Assembly (NCBI GenBank): GCA_947487165.1 | Contig: CANKWX010000037.1 | Span: 1-38,667 of the forward strand | Origin: Burkholderiales bacterium | GTDB lineage: Bacteria; Pseudomonadota; Gammaproteobacteria; Burkholderiales; Burkholderiaceae_E | Direction of reading: 5' to 3' | DNA: 38,667 nucleotides | Shown here: positions 1 to 8,881 of the stretch, piece by piece | How positions within the stretch are numbered: position 1 is the stretch's first letter | Layout: every line of letters begins with the position of its first letter | The notes under the pieces: model-generated | Told to the model about the DNA's origin: nothing | The model's input: only the letters and a program-made list of their open reading frames with translations | The model's database searches: none | Position numbers and translations under genes: made by a program

Positions 1-50
1 AGCTGGGCTGCAGATCGCTGCAGATGGGCCCGCCGCCCGATGTCCGACAT
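1..50 (-). CDS. N-terminus of an unidentified leftward gene, cut by the window edge
   Basis: Only the first 16 codons are present, beginning MSDIGRRAHLQ. The start is supported by a perfect AGGAGG Shine-Dalgarno sequence 7 bases upstream of the ATG (ATG at 50-48). The gene diverges from xseB. In many Burkholderiales a ring-hydroxylating dioxygenase alpha-subunit gene sits here and its N-terminus is loosely similar. That identity is inference from gene order and is weak, because no domain is visible. Confidence 0.5.
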   Translation of the reverse strand, partial: MSDIGRRAHLQRSAAQ

Positions 51-209
51 GGTTCGACCTCCTGATAAGCGTTAAAAAAGGGCCGGCAAGGATACCCCCA
101 ATTCGGGCTTCGGACACTTTTCGGGCCACGACCGGTTCTGAATTAAAATCGGCGTCTCTCCTGATCGCTGCGTATTTGCGCCCGATCGCTTTATTGGCAG
201 CGTGCTCAC

Positions 210-461
210 ATGTCCGATTCCGATCTTTCACCGCCCGCCACTCCGGTCTCGTTCGAGTCCGCACTCGCCGAGCTCGAGTCGATCGTGCAGAAAATGGAGT
301 CCGGTGGCTTGCCGCTCGAACAGTCACTGCAGGCCTATCGGCGGGGCGCCGAACTTGTGGGCGTGTGTCGTGAAAGCCTCGCGCGCGTTCAGCAGCAGGT
401 CAAGGTACTCGAGGGCGATCTGCTCAAGCCCTTCGAGGCCGAGAACCTTCCCGACGCATGA
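210..461 (+). CDS. xseB: Exodeoxyribonuclease VII small subunit
   Basis: This 83-residue protein is the accessory subunit of exonuclease VII, which degrades single-stranded DNA to oligonucleotides in the cytoplasm. Several small subunits bind one large XseA subunit. The family hallmark is visible: FESALAELESIVQKMESG, followed by a helix containing LPLEQSLQAYRRGAEL, and a final helix that reads RVQQQVKVLEGD. The length fits the family (about 75-90). The stop codon overlaps the ispA start as ATGA, so the two genes are translationally coupled. The xseB-ispA-dxs order is widespread in proteobacteria. xseA is not in this window. Confidence 0.95.
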   Translation: MSDSDLSPPATPVSFESALAELESIVQKMESGGLPLEQSLQAYRRGAELVGVCRESLARVQQQVKVLEGDLLKPFEAENLPDA

Positions 462-1372
462 CGATGGCGATCACACCGTTTTCCGACTGGTCGGCCGAGG
501 TGCTCGCCACCACTGAGGCCAGCCTTGAGGCCTTGTTGCCGGGCACTGGCGCAACGGGTGATTTGCTCGCCCCCTTGCACGAGGCGATGCGATATGCGGT
601 GTTGGGTGGCGGCAAGCGTGTGCGCCCGCTGCTCGTGCATGCCGCCGGCGAGATTACCGGCGCGCCCCGCCGGGCGCTCGATCAGGCGGGCTGCGCGGTC
701 GAGCTGATCCATGCCTATTCGCTGGTTCACGATGACATGCCGTGCATGGATAACGACGTGCTCCGGCGCGGCAAGCCTACTGTGCATGTTGCCTACGGCG
801 AAGCGCTGGCGATGCTGGTGGGCGATGCGCTGCAGGCGCTGGCCTTCCGGGCGGTGGCGGCCACGCTGGATGGCGGCGTGGCACCGGTCAACGTGGTGAC
901 CATGACCCGCGAACTGGCCGATGCCGCCGGCTCGATCGGCATGGCGGGTGGGCAGGCCATCGACCTTGCGGCCGTGGGGCATTCGCTGTCGCGCGAGGCC
1001 CTTGAAGACATGCACCGGCGAAAGACCGGCGCGATGCTGACCGTGTCGGTGCGGCTGGGGGCTTATTGCGCAGCCTTGCCCGATGCCGCCGAGCAGGCCT
1101 TGCTTGACGATTATTGCGCGGCGATCGGCCTGGCCTTTCAGGTGGTCGACGATGTGCTCGATGTCGAGGCTGACACCACCACGCTCGGCAAGACCGCCGG
1201 CAAGGATGCCCAGGCCAACAAACCCACCTACGTCTCGCTTCTTGGCCTGGCCGGCGCGCGCGATCTGGCCGAGTCGCTTCGCAGTCGGGCACACCAGGCG
1301 CTTGCGCCGTTTGGTGCGCGAGCCACTCGTCTTGGCGAACTGGCCGATCTGATCGTATTGCGTCGCTCTTGA
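458..1372 (+). CDS. ispA: Farnesyl/geranyl diphosphate synthase (polyprenyl synthetase)
   Basis: This 304-residue cytosolic enzyme condenses isopentenyl diphosphate with dimethylallyl and geranyl diphosphate to make farnesyl diphosphate, the precursor of quinone side chains and undecaprenyl phosphate. The first aspartate-rich motif reads DDMPCMD and is followed by LRRGKPT. The second reads DDVLD. An early GGGKRVRP motif binds the diphosphate. Length and motifs fit IspA rather than longer-chain synthases. The ATG overlaps the xseB stop, and dxs follows about 50 bases later, so the genes probably form one operon. Confidence 0.95.
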   Translation: MTMAITPFSDWSAEVLATTEASLEALLPGTGATGDLLAPLHEAMRYAVLGGGKRVRPLLVHAAGEITGAPRRALDQAGCAVELIHAYSLVHDDMPCMDNDVLRRGKPTVHVAYGEALAMLVGDALQALAFRAVAATLDGGVAPVNVVTMTRELADAAGSIGMAGGQAIDLAAVGHSLSREALEDMHRRKTGAMLTVSVRLGAYCAALPDAAEQALLDDYCAAIGLAFQVVDDVLDVEADTTTLGKTAGKDAQANKPTYVSLLGLAGARDLAESLRSRAHQALAPFGARATRLGELADLIVLRRS

Positions 1373-1425
1373 CGGCGCAGGCCGCAAGGCAAATCATGCA
1401 GTCATAACTGGTGCCGATTACAAAG

Positions 1426-3342
1426 ATGAACGCTGACTATTCCCTGCTGGAGACAATCGACCAGCCCGCCTCGCTGCGCCGGTTGTCGAGATCGAAATTG
1501 CCTGCGCTCGCAGACGAGTTGCGCAACTACATCGTCGATTCGGTCTCACGCACCGGCGGTCATCTGTCGTCCAACCTCGGTACCGTCGAACTCACGATCG
1601 CCCTGCATTATGTTTTCAATACACCTTCCGATCGCATCGTCTGGGATGTCGGGCACCAGTCCTATCCGCACAAGATCCTGACCGGGCGGCGTGAGGGTAT
1701 GGCGCATTTGCGCCAGCACGGCGGCATTTCGGGTTTCCCGCGACGCAGTGAGAGCGAGTACGACACCTTCGGTACGGCGCATTCGTCCACATCGATCTCG
1801 GCCGCTCTCGGCATGGCGGTTGCCTCACGAAACAAGGGCCTCAACAAAGGGCCGGCGAGGCGTCGCCATGTGGCCGTGATCGGCGACGGCTCCATGACTG
1901 CCGGCATGGCTTTCGAGGCCATGAACAATGCCGGTGTCACACCCGATATCGATCTTCTGGTCGTGCTCAACGACAACGACATGTCGATTTCGCCGCCGGT
2001 TGGTGCGCTAAACAAATACCTGGCGCGCGTGCTGTCGGGCCGTCAGGTCACGATGGCCCGCGATGTCGCCCGCAGCGTGCTCTCGAAGGTGCCGCCGGTC
2101 TATGAGCTGGCGCGTCGCCTCGAAGAGCATGCCAAGGGGCTGGTGGTGCCGGCCACGATGTTCGAGGAGTTCGGTTTCACGTATTTCGGGCCGATCGACG
2201 GGCATGACCTCGACGCATTGGTGCCGACCCTGCAGAACCTTCGCGAGATGCATGGTCCGGTGTTCCTTCATGTCATCACCCGCAAGGGTCAGGGCTACAA
2301 GCTCGCGGAGGCCGACCCGATCCTGTATCACGGTCCCGGCAAGTTCAATCCTGCCGAAGGCATCAAGAAGTCGGCGCCGGGTGCACCCACCTATACCCAG
2401 ATCTTCGGGGACTGGATTTGCGATATGGCTGCCCTCGACGAGCGGGTGGTCGGCGTGACGCCTGCCATGCGCGAGGGCTCCGGACTGGTCGAGTTCGAGC
2501 GTCGCTTTCCGAAGCGGTATTTCGATGTCGGCATCGCCGAGCAGCATGCGGTCACCTTCGCGGCCGGTATGGCGTGCGAGGGAGTCAAGCCGGTCGTCGC
2601 GATCTATTCGACCTTCCTGCAGCGCGGCTACGACCAGCTCATTCACGACGTCGCACTGCAGAATCTGCCGGTGGTCTTTGCACTCGATCGCGCAGGGCTG
2701 GTGGGTGCAGACGGTGCGACTCACGCGGGTGCCTATGATCTGGCCTACCTGCGCTGTATTCCGAACATGGTGGTGCTGGCGCCCTCCGATGAAAACGAAT
2801 GTCGGCAGATGCTCTACACCGCCTTCTGTCACGAGGGGCCGAGCGCGGTCCGCTATCCGCGAGGCACCGGTATTGGTGCCGCGGTCAGCAAAGAATTCAC
2901 CCGCTTGCCCTTCGGCAAAGCCGAGCTGCGTCGCAGTGGCCATCGCATTGCGATCCTGGCGTTTGGCTCGATGCTGCATCCTGCCCTTGCCGCAGCCGAC
3001 ACCCTCGATGCCACCGTCGTCAACATGCGGTGGGTCAAACCGGTCGATGCCGACATGATCCGTGAGCTTGCGCTCACCCATGAGGCCTTCGTCACGGTCG
3101 AGGAGCATGCGGTGGTGGGTGGCGCTGGCAGTGCCTGCCTCGAGGCGATTGCCGACCTCGGTCTGGCGGTGCCGACCCTGCAGCTCGGCCTGAAAGACCA
3201 CTTCATTGATCATGGTGACCCGGCGTTGCTGCTCCGTCTGGAAGGCCTCGATGGGCCGGGCATCGCCCGATCAATCGGTGAGCGCTTTGCCCACCTGCTC
3301 GGGTCGACCGAACCGACCCCCCGTCTGGTGGCTGCCCGCTGA
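1426..3342 (+). CDS. dxs: 1-deoxy-D-xylulose-5-phosphate synthase
   Basis: This thiamine-diphosphate enzyme joins pyruvate and glyceraldehyde 3-phosphate to give DXP, the first step of the non-mevalonate isoprenoid pathway. Visible motifs are GGHLSSNLG near the N-terminus, [14 protein letters not shown], the cofactor motif [18 protein letters not shown], and the transketolase-type [17 protein letters not shown] in the second half. The length of 638 residues is normal. An in-frame GTG at 1411 is an alternative start. I chose ATG 1426 because known Dxs proteins begin a few residues before the LLETI..PASLRRL segment. Neither start has a strong ribosome binding site. The gene sits in the xseB-ispA-dxs operon and feeds IspA and IspH, also encoded here. 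Confidence 0.95.
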   Translation: MNADYSLLETIDQPASLRRLSRSKLPALADELRNYIVDSVSRTGGHLSSNLGTVELTIALHYVFNTPSDRIVWDVGHQSYPHKILTGRREGMAHLRQHGGISGFPRRSESEYDTFGTAHSSTSISAALGMAVASRNKGLNKGPARRRHVAVIGDGSMTAGMAFEAMNNAGVTPDIDLLVVLNDNDMSISPPVGALNKYLARVLSGRQVTMARDVARSVLSKVPPVYELARRLEEHAKGLVVPATMFEEFGFTYFGPIDGHDLDALVPTLQNLREMHGPVFLHVITRKGQGYKLAEADPILYHGPGKFNPAEGIKKSAPGAPTYTQIFGDWICDMAALDERVVGVTPAMREGSGLVEFERRFPKRYFDVGIAEQHAVTFAAGMACEGVKPVVAIYSTFLQRGYDQLIHDVALQNLPVVFALDRAGLVGADGATHAGAYDLAYLRCIPNMVVLAPSDENECRQMLYTAFCHEGPSAVRYPRGTGIGAAVSKEFTRLPFGKAELRRSGHRIAILAFGSMLHPALAAADTLDATVVNMRWVKPVDADMIRELALTHEAFVTVEEHAVVGGAGSACLEAIADLGLAVPTLQLGLKDHFIDHGDPALLLRLEGLDGPGIARSIGERFAHLLGSTEPTPRLVAAR

Positions 3343-3412
3343 CGCAGGAGGGTTTTCCCCGGCTGCGCTAAAATCGCCCTTTGACACTATCAGCCTACCT
3401 TCAGGAGCGCCG

Positions 3413-4231
3413 ATGAATTCCCGTGATCCGAGCGTCATGCAGCCCGGTTCGGTCGATGCGTCGATGCCCGATGTTCAGGGCAGCATCGATCACCGCAGTC
3501 AGCCTATCCAGCGGGTGGGGGTTCGCGGTCTGCGCTATCCGATGATGTGGCAAAGCAGCGGCGCCGCTGTGCCGTCTGTGGCGGTCTGGAACCTTTTCGT
3601 TGCACTGCCCGCCGAACAGAAGGGCACGCATATGTCGCGTTTCGTAGCCCTGCTCGAAAGCCGGGCGCGCGACATGTCGCTCGAGGCGCTGGTCCCGCTT
3701 CATCATGAAATGCTCGGTTTGCTCCAGGCCGATACCGGCCGGATCGAGTTGGCGTTTCCGCTTTTCATTACCAAGACCGCGCCGGTGTCAGGGGTACAAA
3801 GCCTGCTCGACTACGACTTGTCACTGTCGGTTGACGGCGGTCCGCAAGCCCCGTTGGTCACCCTGACAATCGTGGTTCCGGTCACCAGTCTTTGCCCCTG
3901 TTCGAAGACCATTTCCGATTATGGCGCCCATAACCAGCGCTCGCACATCACGGTCGAGCTGCGGATGCAGACCGGGCGTACGGTCGATGTGAAGGCGCTG
4001 ATCGAGCGGCTCGAGCAGCAGGCCTCCAGCGAGCTGTATGGCCTTCTCAAGCGTGTCGATGAGAAGCATGTCACCGAACGCGCCTACGACAACCCCAAGT
4101 TCGTCGAAGATCTGGTGCGCGACGTCGCGGCTGCCGTACGTGGTGTCGAGGGTGTAGACAGTTTCGTCGTCGAAGGCGAAAACTTCGAATCGATTCACAA
4201 CCACTCGGCCTACGCCCGCATCGACGGCTGA
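3413..4231 (+). CDS. folE2: GTP cyclohydrolase I, type IB (zinc-independent type)
   Basis: FolE2 converts GTP to 7,8-dihydroneopterin triphosphate, the entry step to tetrahydrofolate and, in some bacteria, queuosine. The 272-residue protein carries the family signature CPCSKTISDYGAHNQRSHI around residues 163-181, including the conserved cysteine, and a C-terminal FESIHNHSAYARI segment. The ATG at 3413 is preceded by AGGAG at 3403. The reading frame is open further upstream into dxs, but that part is not FolE2-like. A TAAAAT at 3369-3374 could be a -10 element, though no -35 is clear. The gene follows dxs by 70 bases, an order common in Burkholderiales. Confidence 0.93.
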   Translation: MNSRDPSVMQPGSVDASMPDVQGSIDHRSQPIQRVGVRGLRYPMMWQSSGAAVPSVAVWNLFVALPAEQKGTHMSRFVALLESRARDMSLEALVPLHHEMLGLLQADTGRIELAFPLFITKTAPVSGVQSLLDYDLSLSVDGGPQAPLVTLTIVVPVTSLCPCSKTISDYGAHNQRSHITVELRMQTGRTVDVKALIERLEQQASSELYGLLKRVDEKHVTERAYDNPKFVEDLVRDVAAAVRGVEGVDSFVVEGENFESIHNHSAYARIDG

Positions 4232-4287
4232 GTTCAATCGCTGGCACCGACGGCCCAGGCGCGGCCGTTCGAGTGACCCGGCGCGCT

Positions 4288-5079
4288 TTATTTCCCGTAT
4301 TTTCGCACTGACCATCCCTGCCGACTGATCAGATCGGTGGTGGCTTGGGCGCCGTCAGGGGTCCAGCCGCCCTGCGCAATCGACGCGAGCGCCTCGTCAG
4401 GCGACATCGACAGGATCGCCTGATGCTCACCGTCGCTGGGGGTCGGGATGAAATCCGCCGGCAACTCGACTTCGTAGAGCGTGACATGCTCGCGATGCAG
4501 CGCCGGCAACTGATCGTAGTCGGCGGCATAACTCAGTTCGAGACTGCCGGCGGGCAGCGCCTTGCTCAGCAGGGAGGGCGGGATGCCGGCTTCTTCATGG
4601 CATTCGCGAATCAGGGTCTCCCAGGGCGCGTCCAGACCGGCAATGCCGCCAGCCACCAGCGCATCATATTTTCCGGGGTCGATTGGTTTGCTCATCGACC
4701 GATGCGCCACCCAGATCATCGGGCCGCTGGGGGTCTGCCGCCAGGCACAGGCCTGGACCGATCGAAGCGTCAGGCCCAGCGGCCTGAGCAGGGCGCGCTC
4801 GATACCGAAAAGCGGTCGCTGGCCGTACCAGACGACTGTGCGCTCGTCGCGCCAGCCGGGCAGCGACCAGCGATCGCGGATGCTGTCGGCCCAGCGTGCC
4901 AGGGCGGCCGAGCGGCCGGCGAAGCTCTCGATGGCGGGCGCCAGATGCAGGCCGGTGGGATGCAGCTCGAAGGGTGTCGGTGCGACCAGGGTTCGTTGCA
5001 GCCAGTCGTTCCAGAGCCAGCCCACCCGCACGCCCGCTGCGCGCACCGGGACCAGGCCCTGGGTGCCACCGGTTTCCAT
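4288..5079 (-). CDS. Nudix hydrolase with N-terminal DUF4743-like domain
   Basis: The 263-residue protein has an N-terminal half (residues 1-110) of the DUF4743 type and a C-terminal Nudix fold. It resembles the proteins often annotated as thiamine-pyrophosphokinase-like Nudix hydrolases. The Nudix box is at about residues 144-166. It has GGIAGLD, then seven residues, then RECHEEAGI. The early glutamate of the consensus is aspartate here, while the metal-binding REXXEE core is intact. The substrate cannot be told from sequence. The gene starts 34 bases after yajQ on the same strand, at the end of the argG-GNAT-yajQ cluster, and is convergent with folE2. Confidence 0.85.
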   Translation of the reverse strand: METGGTQGLVPVRAAGVRVGWLWNDWLQRTLVAPTPFELHPTGLHLAPAIESFAGRSAALARWADSIRDRWSLPGWRDERTVVWYGQRPLFGIERALLRPLGLTLRSVQACAWRQTPSGPMIWVAHRSMSKPIDPGKYDALVAGGIAGLDAPWETLIRECHEEAGIPPSLLSKALPAGSLELSYAADYDQLPALHREHVTLYEVELPADFIPTPSDGEHQAILSMSPDEALASIAQGGWTPDGAQATTDLISRQGWSVRKYGK

Positions 5080-5113
5080 CGCGCGGATCGGCTTGCGTCA
5101 GTCCTTGGGGCGA

Positions 5114-5599
5114 TCAGTCCCGGAAGTTGCCGAAGGTCAGTGGCAGCTCGGTCATCTCGCCGCGGATCTGGGCGATCGCGGATTGCAGATCGTCTCGCTT
5201 GGCGCCGGTTACTCGAACCGAGTCGCCCTGGATCGACGACTGCACCTTCATCTTGGCGTCCTTGAGCAGCTTGACGATTTTCTTTGCAGCATCGGTCGGC
5301 ACGCCATGGCGCACGGTGATCACCTGTTTGACTTTGTCGCCGCCGACTTTGTCGATGCTGCCGTAGTCGAGAAAGCGCACATCCACATCGCGCTTGGCGA
5401 GTTTGGCTAGCAGCACGTCTTTCACCTGCGAGAGCTTGAAGTCGTCGTCGGCAAAGGCGGTGAGCTGCTTGTCGGCGAGCTCGAGTCGGGCATCCGATCC
5501 CTTGAAATCAAACCGGTTCGTGATTTCCTTGTTGGCCTGATCGAGGGCATTGCGAATCTCGACCTGATTGGCTTCACACAACACATCGAATGAGGGCAT
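5114..5599 (-). CDS. yajQ: YajQ family nucleotide-binding protein (UPF0234)
   Basis: This 161-residue protein belongs to the YajQ family, small two-domain proteins with RNA-binding-like folds. Family members in Xanthomonas and Pseudomonas bind cyclic di-GMP and act as regulators. The N-terminus (MPSFDV), the internal [10 protein letters not shown] and the C-terminal [10 protein letters not shown] are the diagnostic conserved blocks, and the length is exact for the family. AAGGAA precedes the ATG. That ribosome binding site overlaps the end of the upstream GNAT gene, so the two are probably cotranscribed. The ligand in this organism is unknown. Confidence 0.94.
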   Translation of the reverse strand: MPSFDVLCEANQVEIRNALDQANKEITNRFDFKGSDARLELADKQLTAFADDDFKLSQVKDVLLAKLAKRDVDVRFLDYGSIDKVGGDKVKQVITVRHGVPTDAAKKIVKLLKDAKMKVQSSIQGDSVRVTGAKRDDLQSAIAQIRGEMTELPLTFGNFRD

Positions 5600-5614
5600 G
5601 GCGGGTTCCTTTTG

Positions 5615-6130
5615 TCAGGTCAACCATTTTTCGAAGAACTGGGCAGCACCCATCGCCGGATCGAGTTCGTAGGCGGCAAAGCCGACTGCGCGATACAGGC
5701 CGACGGCAGTGTGATTGCCCTCCAGGACTTCGAGGGTCAGTTTGCAGCATCCGTGCTGTCGCGCCACCTCCTCGGTTGCCGCAAGCAGGCGACGACCGAT
5801 CCCGGCGCCACGCCGATCAGGCTCGACGGCGATGTCGTGGACATTGAGCAAAGCTCGTGCCTTGAAAGTCGAGACCCCCAGAAACGCATTGACCAGTCCG
5901 ACCGGCCGATCGCCTTCGAAGGCGAGCAGCCCGATGTAATGGGCCTGCTGGGCAAGCAGCCCGGGCAATCGGACTTTGACCTCATCGGTGAGCCCGGTGC
6001 CGCCGCCGCTCGGGTCGCGCGCATAGCCGTCGAGCACGGTCAGCAGTGCCCGGGCATGCCGCTCATCGAGCGGAACGACCCGTTCGATGCGCAACGGCGT
6101 CGAAGGCTGATGAGGCACGGCGGTGCTCAC
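5615..6130 (-). CDS. GNAT family N-acetyltransferase
   Basis: A 171-residue single-domain acetyltransferase. The acetyl-CoA pyrophosphate-binding motif is visible as EPDRRGAGIGRRLL around residue 100, followed by LTLEVLEGNHTAVGLYRAVGF, the typical beta4-alpha4 end of GNAT folds. The acceptor substrate is unknown. The start is chosen as GTG at 6130, giving MSTAVPHQP. The longer open frame runs back into argG as low-complexity arginine/proline sequence and has no family similarity. No strong ribosome binding site is seen. It starts 22 bases after the argG stop, so coupling to argG expression is likely, but a role in arginine metabolism is only inference. Confidence 0.85.
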   Translation of the reverse strand: MSTAVPHQPSTPLRIERVVPLDERHARALLTVLDGYARDPSGGGTGLTDEVKVRLPGLLAQQAHYIGLLAFEGDRPVGLVNAFLGVSTFKARALLNVHDIAVEPDRRGAGIGRRLLAATEEVARQHGCCKLTLEVLEGNHTAVGLYRAVGFAAYELDPAMGAAQFFEKWLT

Positions 6131-6152
6131 GACAGTCGGCGGATGGGTTTGC

Positions 6153-7490
6153 TCAACGTGGTTTGGTCGCAGTGCTTGATTTGCCCGCCTTGGCTGGCTT
6201 GGCCGCCTTCGTCGCCTTGGCCGCCTTGATCGGCCCGGTGGCGTTCGAGCCGGTCGACGCTTTTGCGCCAGCCGCCAGCTTCGAGGCCCGATTGCCGGCG
6301 ATCCGCATGCGCAGCGCATTGAGCTTGATGAAGCCTGCCGCGTCGGCCTGGTTGTAGGCGCCACCGTCGTCGTCGAAAGTCGCAATCTTGGTATCGAAGA
6401 GCGAGAACTCGGACGAGCGGCTGGTCACGATCACATTGCCCTTGAAGAGCTTGATCACGACTTTGCCGGTGACATTGCGCTGGGTGTGGTCGATCAGCAC
6501 CTGCAGGGTTTCGCGCTCAGGGCTCCACCAGTAGCCGTTGTAGATCAGGCTGGCATAGCGCGGCATCAGGTCGTCCTTGAGATGGGCGACTTCGCGGTCG
6601 AGGGTCAGCGATTCGATGGCACGGTGCGCGCGCAGCAGGATGGTGCCGCCCGGTGTCTCGTAGCAGCCACGCGATTTCATGCCGACATAGCGGTTTTCGA
6701 CCAGATCGAGCCGGCCCACACCGTGCTTGCCGCCGAGCCGGTTGAGTTCGGTCAGCAGGGCCGCCGGGCTCAACTTCTTGCCGTTGACCGCGACCGGGTC
6801 GCCATGCTCGAAATCGATTTCGACCAGTTCGGGTTTTGCGGGGGTTTTGTGCAAAGGCGCAGTGAGGCGCCACATGTCATCTGAAGGCGATTTCGCCGGG
6901 TCCTCAAGCACGCCGCCTTCGTAGGAGATGTGCAGCAGATTGGCATCCATGGAGTAGGGTGCTTCGCCCTTGCGCTTCTTGTAGTCGACCGGGATGCCGT
7001 GCTTGTCGGCATAAGCCAGCAGCTTGTCGCGCGACAGCAGGTCCCATTCGCGCCAGGGAGCGATCACCTTGACGTCGGGCATCAGCGCATAGGCGCCGAG
7101 CTCGAAACGAACCTGGTCGTTGCCCTTTCCGGTGGCGCCGTGCGAAATCGCATCGGCCTTCTCGCGCCGGGCGATCTCGACCAGGCGCTTGGCGATCAGC
7201 GGACGGGCAATCGAGGTGCCCAGCAGATATTCGCCTTCGTAAAGGGCATTGGCGCGAAACATCGGAAACACGAAGTCGCGCACGAACTCTTCGCGCAGGT
7301 CTTCGATGTAGATCTTTTTGACGCCGAATTTTTCGGCCTTGGCGCGCGCGGGTTCCAGCTCTTCACCCTGACCGATATCGGCGGTGAAGGTGATGACTTC
7401 GCAGCCGTAGGTGTCTTGCAGCCATTTGAGGATGACCGAGGTGTCGAGGCCGCCGGAATAGGCGAGGACTACTTTCTTGATCTGGGACAT
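6153..7490 (-). CDS. argG: Argininosuccinate synthase with an added lysine/alanine-rich tail
   Basis: ArgG condenses citrulline and aspartate with ATP to give argininosuccinate, the penultimate step of arginine synthesis. The ATP-binding AYSGGLDTS is at residues 10-18. The protein continues through [13 protein letters not shown] and [10 protein letters not shown], typical of the short (about 400-residue) class. The recognisable core ends near residue 402. The remaining 43 residues are low-complexity and basic, built of AAK, AKA and PAK units. The ATG at 7490 matches the family N-terminus [11 protein letters not shown]. The open frame extends 13 codons further upstream without similarity. It diverges from the exporter gene at 7581. 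No ArgR box was recognised. Confidence 0.95.
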   Translation of the reverse strand: MSQIKKVVLAYSGGLDTSVILKWLQDTYGCEVITFTADIGQGEELEPARAKAEKFGVKKIYIEDLREEFVRDFVFPMFRANALYEGEYLLGTSIARPLIAKRLVEIARREKADAISHGATGKGNDQVRFELGAYALMPDVKVIAPWREWDLLSRDKLLAYADKHGIPVDYKKRKGEAPYSMDANLLHISYEGGVLEDPAKSPSDDMWRLTAPLHKTPAKPELVEIDFEHGDPVAVNGKKLSPAALLTELNRLGGKHGVGRLDLVENRYVGMKSRGCYETPGGTILLRAHRAIESLTLDREVAHLKDDLMPRYASLIYNGYWWSPERETLQVLIDHTQRNVTGKVVIKLFKGNVIVTSRSSEFSLFDTKIATFDDDGGAYNQADAAGFIKLNALRMRIAGNRASKLAAGAKASTGSNATGPIKAAKATKAAKPAKAGKSSTATKPR

Positions 7491-7580
7491 GAGTGCGGAA
7501 GTCTCAATGGAAAAGAGCGAAGCCGTCATTTTGCCAGCTTATGGGCCCGGTACGATCCGCCTGCATGAGACACTGGACAA

Positions 7581-8822
7581 ATGACTGCGCCTTCCACTTC
7601 GCCTGATGTCGCTCAGGCCGATCTTCAAAGGCGCTTGCCTGCGATCATTGCCGGTCTCTCAACACTCGGTCCCTTTGCGATCGACACCTATCTGCCCTCG
7701 TTCAGCTCGATCGGCGCAGACCTCGGGGCCACGCCGCTGCAGGTTCAGCAGACGCTGACCGCGTACATCCTGCCTTTTGCGGTCATGGCGCTGTGGCATG
7801 GCGCATTGTCTGACTCGCTGGGGCGCCGGCGTGTCGTGCTGATCGGCCTTCTCCTGTTTTCGGCCGCCTCGATCGGTGCGGCTTTTGCGCAGTCGATCGA
7901 GGCGCTCTGGATGTGGCGGGCGCTGCAGGGTGCGGTGGGTGGTGTCGGCATGACCGTGGGTCGGGCAGTGGTCCGCGATGTGGCCGACGGCCCGATCGCG
8001 CAGCGCATGCTCAGCCAGACCACCATGATGTTTGCCCTGGCACCGGCAATCGCACCGATTCTCGGCGGCTGGCTGCAGACCCTGGCCGGCTGGCGCTCGG
8101 TGTTCATTTTTCTCGCGCTGATCTCACTGTGCCTCACCCTGCTGTGCTGGCGAATGCTCCCTGAGACCCTGCCGCCCGAAAAGCGCCAGAGCATGCAGCC
8201 CGGCCCGATGGCCCGGGCCTATCGCGAGTTGGCGACCAGCGGGGCGTTCTTGCGTCTGGCGGGCGCGCTAGCGCTCAATTTCGCGGGATTTTTTCTTTAT
8301 GTTCTCGCCGCGCCGGCTTTTCTCACCGGGGTGATGGGGCTCGGGCCGCGAGAATTTGCGTGGATGTTCATCCCCGCGGTGGCGGGCACGATGATCGGTG
8401 CGTTTCTGTCGTCCAGACTCGCCGGGCGGCTGATGCCGTCGGCAAGCGTGAAGGTCGGCTACTGCATCATGACGGCTGCCGTGATCATCAACCTGTCGCT
8501 GGCGCTCACCATGGATCCGCCGCGAATGCCCTGGGCGACGATTTCGCTGCTGCTCTACAACGTCGGTATGGGGCTGGCGATGGCGCCTCTTCAGGTCATG
8601 CTGCTCGATCTGTCTGCGCATCGGCGCGGCATGGCGTCGTCCGGCATGGCCTTTGCCCAGAGCAGCGGCAACGCACTGGTGGCCGGGCTGGTGGCGCCGC
8701 TGCTGTGGCATTCTGCGGTCACGATGGCGCTCGGGTCGATGTGTGCGCTGGCGGCCGGCGGGGCGCTCTTTGCCTGGCATCTGAAAACCCTGCGGCCTGT
8801 ATCCCCGTACGCCAAGCCTTAG
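7581..8822 (+). CDS. Multidrug effflux MFS transporter, Bcr/CflA family
   Basis: A 413-residue inner-membrane major facilitator protein with about 12 hydrophobic segments. It belongs to the Bcr/CflA drug-resistance subfamily. The first segment contains the characteristic FAIDTYLPSF. The loop 2-3 motif reads GALSDSLGRRRV, followed by the ALQGAVGGVGMTVGRAVVRD segment typical of Bcr/CflA. Such proteins use the proton gradient to export bicyclomycin, chloramphenicol-like drugs, amino acids or dipeptides. The substrate here is not predictable. It diverges from argG with a 90-base gap. A weak -10 candidate (TACGAT) lies at 7551-7556. Confidence 0.88.
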   Translation: MTAPSTSPDVAQADLQRRLPAIIAGLSTLGPFAIDTYLPSFSSIGADLGATPLQVQQTLTAYILPFAVMALWHGALSDSLGRRRVVLIGLLLFSAASIGAAFAQSIEALWMWRALQGAVGGVGMTVGRAVVRDVADGPIAQRMLSQTTMMFALAPAIAPILGGWLQTLAGWRSVFIFLALISLCLTLLCWRMLPETLPPEKRQSMQPGPMARAYRELATSGAFLRLAGALALNFAGFFLYVLAAPAFLTGVMGLGPREFAWMFIPAVAGTMIGAFLSSRLAGRLMPSASVKVGYCIMTAAVIINLSLALTMDPPRMPWATISLLLYNVGMGLAMAPLQVMLLDLSAHRRGMASSGMAFAQSSGNALVAGLVAPLLWHSAVTMALGSMCALAAGGALFAWHLKTLRPVSPYAKP

Positions 8823-8881
8823 CCTACTTTGACCGGCTCATCAGCCCAGCCCAGCCCACCCGCCCAGCCCACTGCAGCGCC

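Noticed and set aside
389..1387. Long leftward open frame of 332 codons opposite xseB/ispA
   Set aside because: It lies fully antisense to well-identified genes, has arginine/histidine/glutamine-rich composition and no domain. Long antisense frames are expected at this GC content.
2008..3213. 401-codon leftward open frame opposite dxs
   Set aside because: Antisense shadow of dxs with no recognisable motif or ribosome binding site.
3381..3386. Perfect TTGACA upstream of folE2
   Set aside because: At 16-18 bases downstream there is only the ribosome binding site and no -10 element, so it cannot act as a -35 for folE2.
4250..4268. 6-bp hairpin (ACGGCC/GGCCGT) between folE2 and the Nudix gene
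   Set aside because: No T tract follows directly, so it is not a convincing intrinsic terminator.
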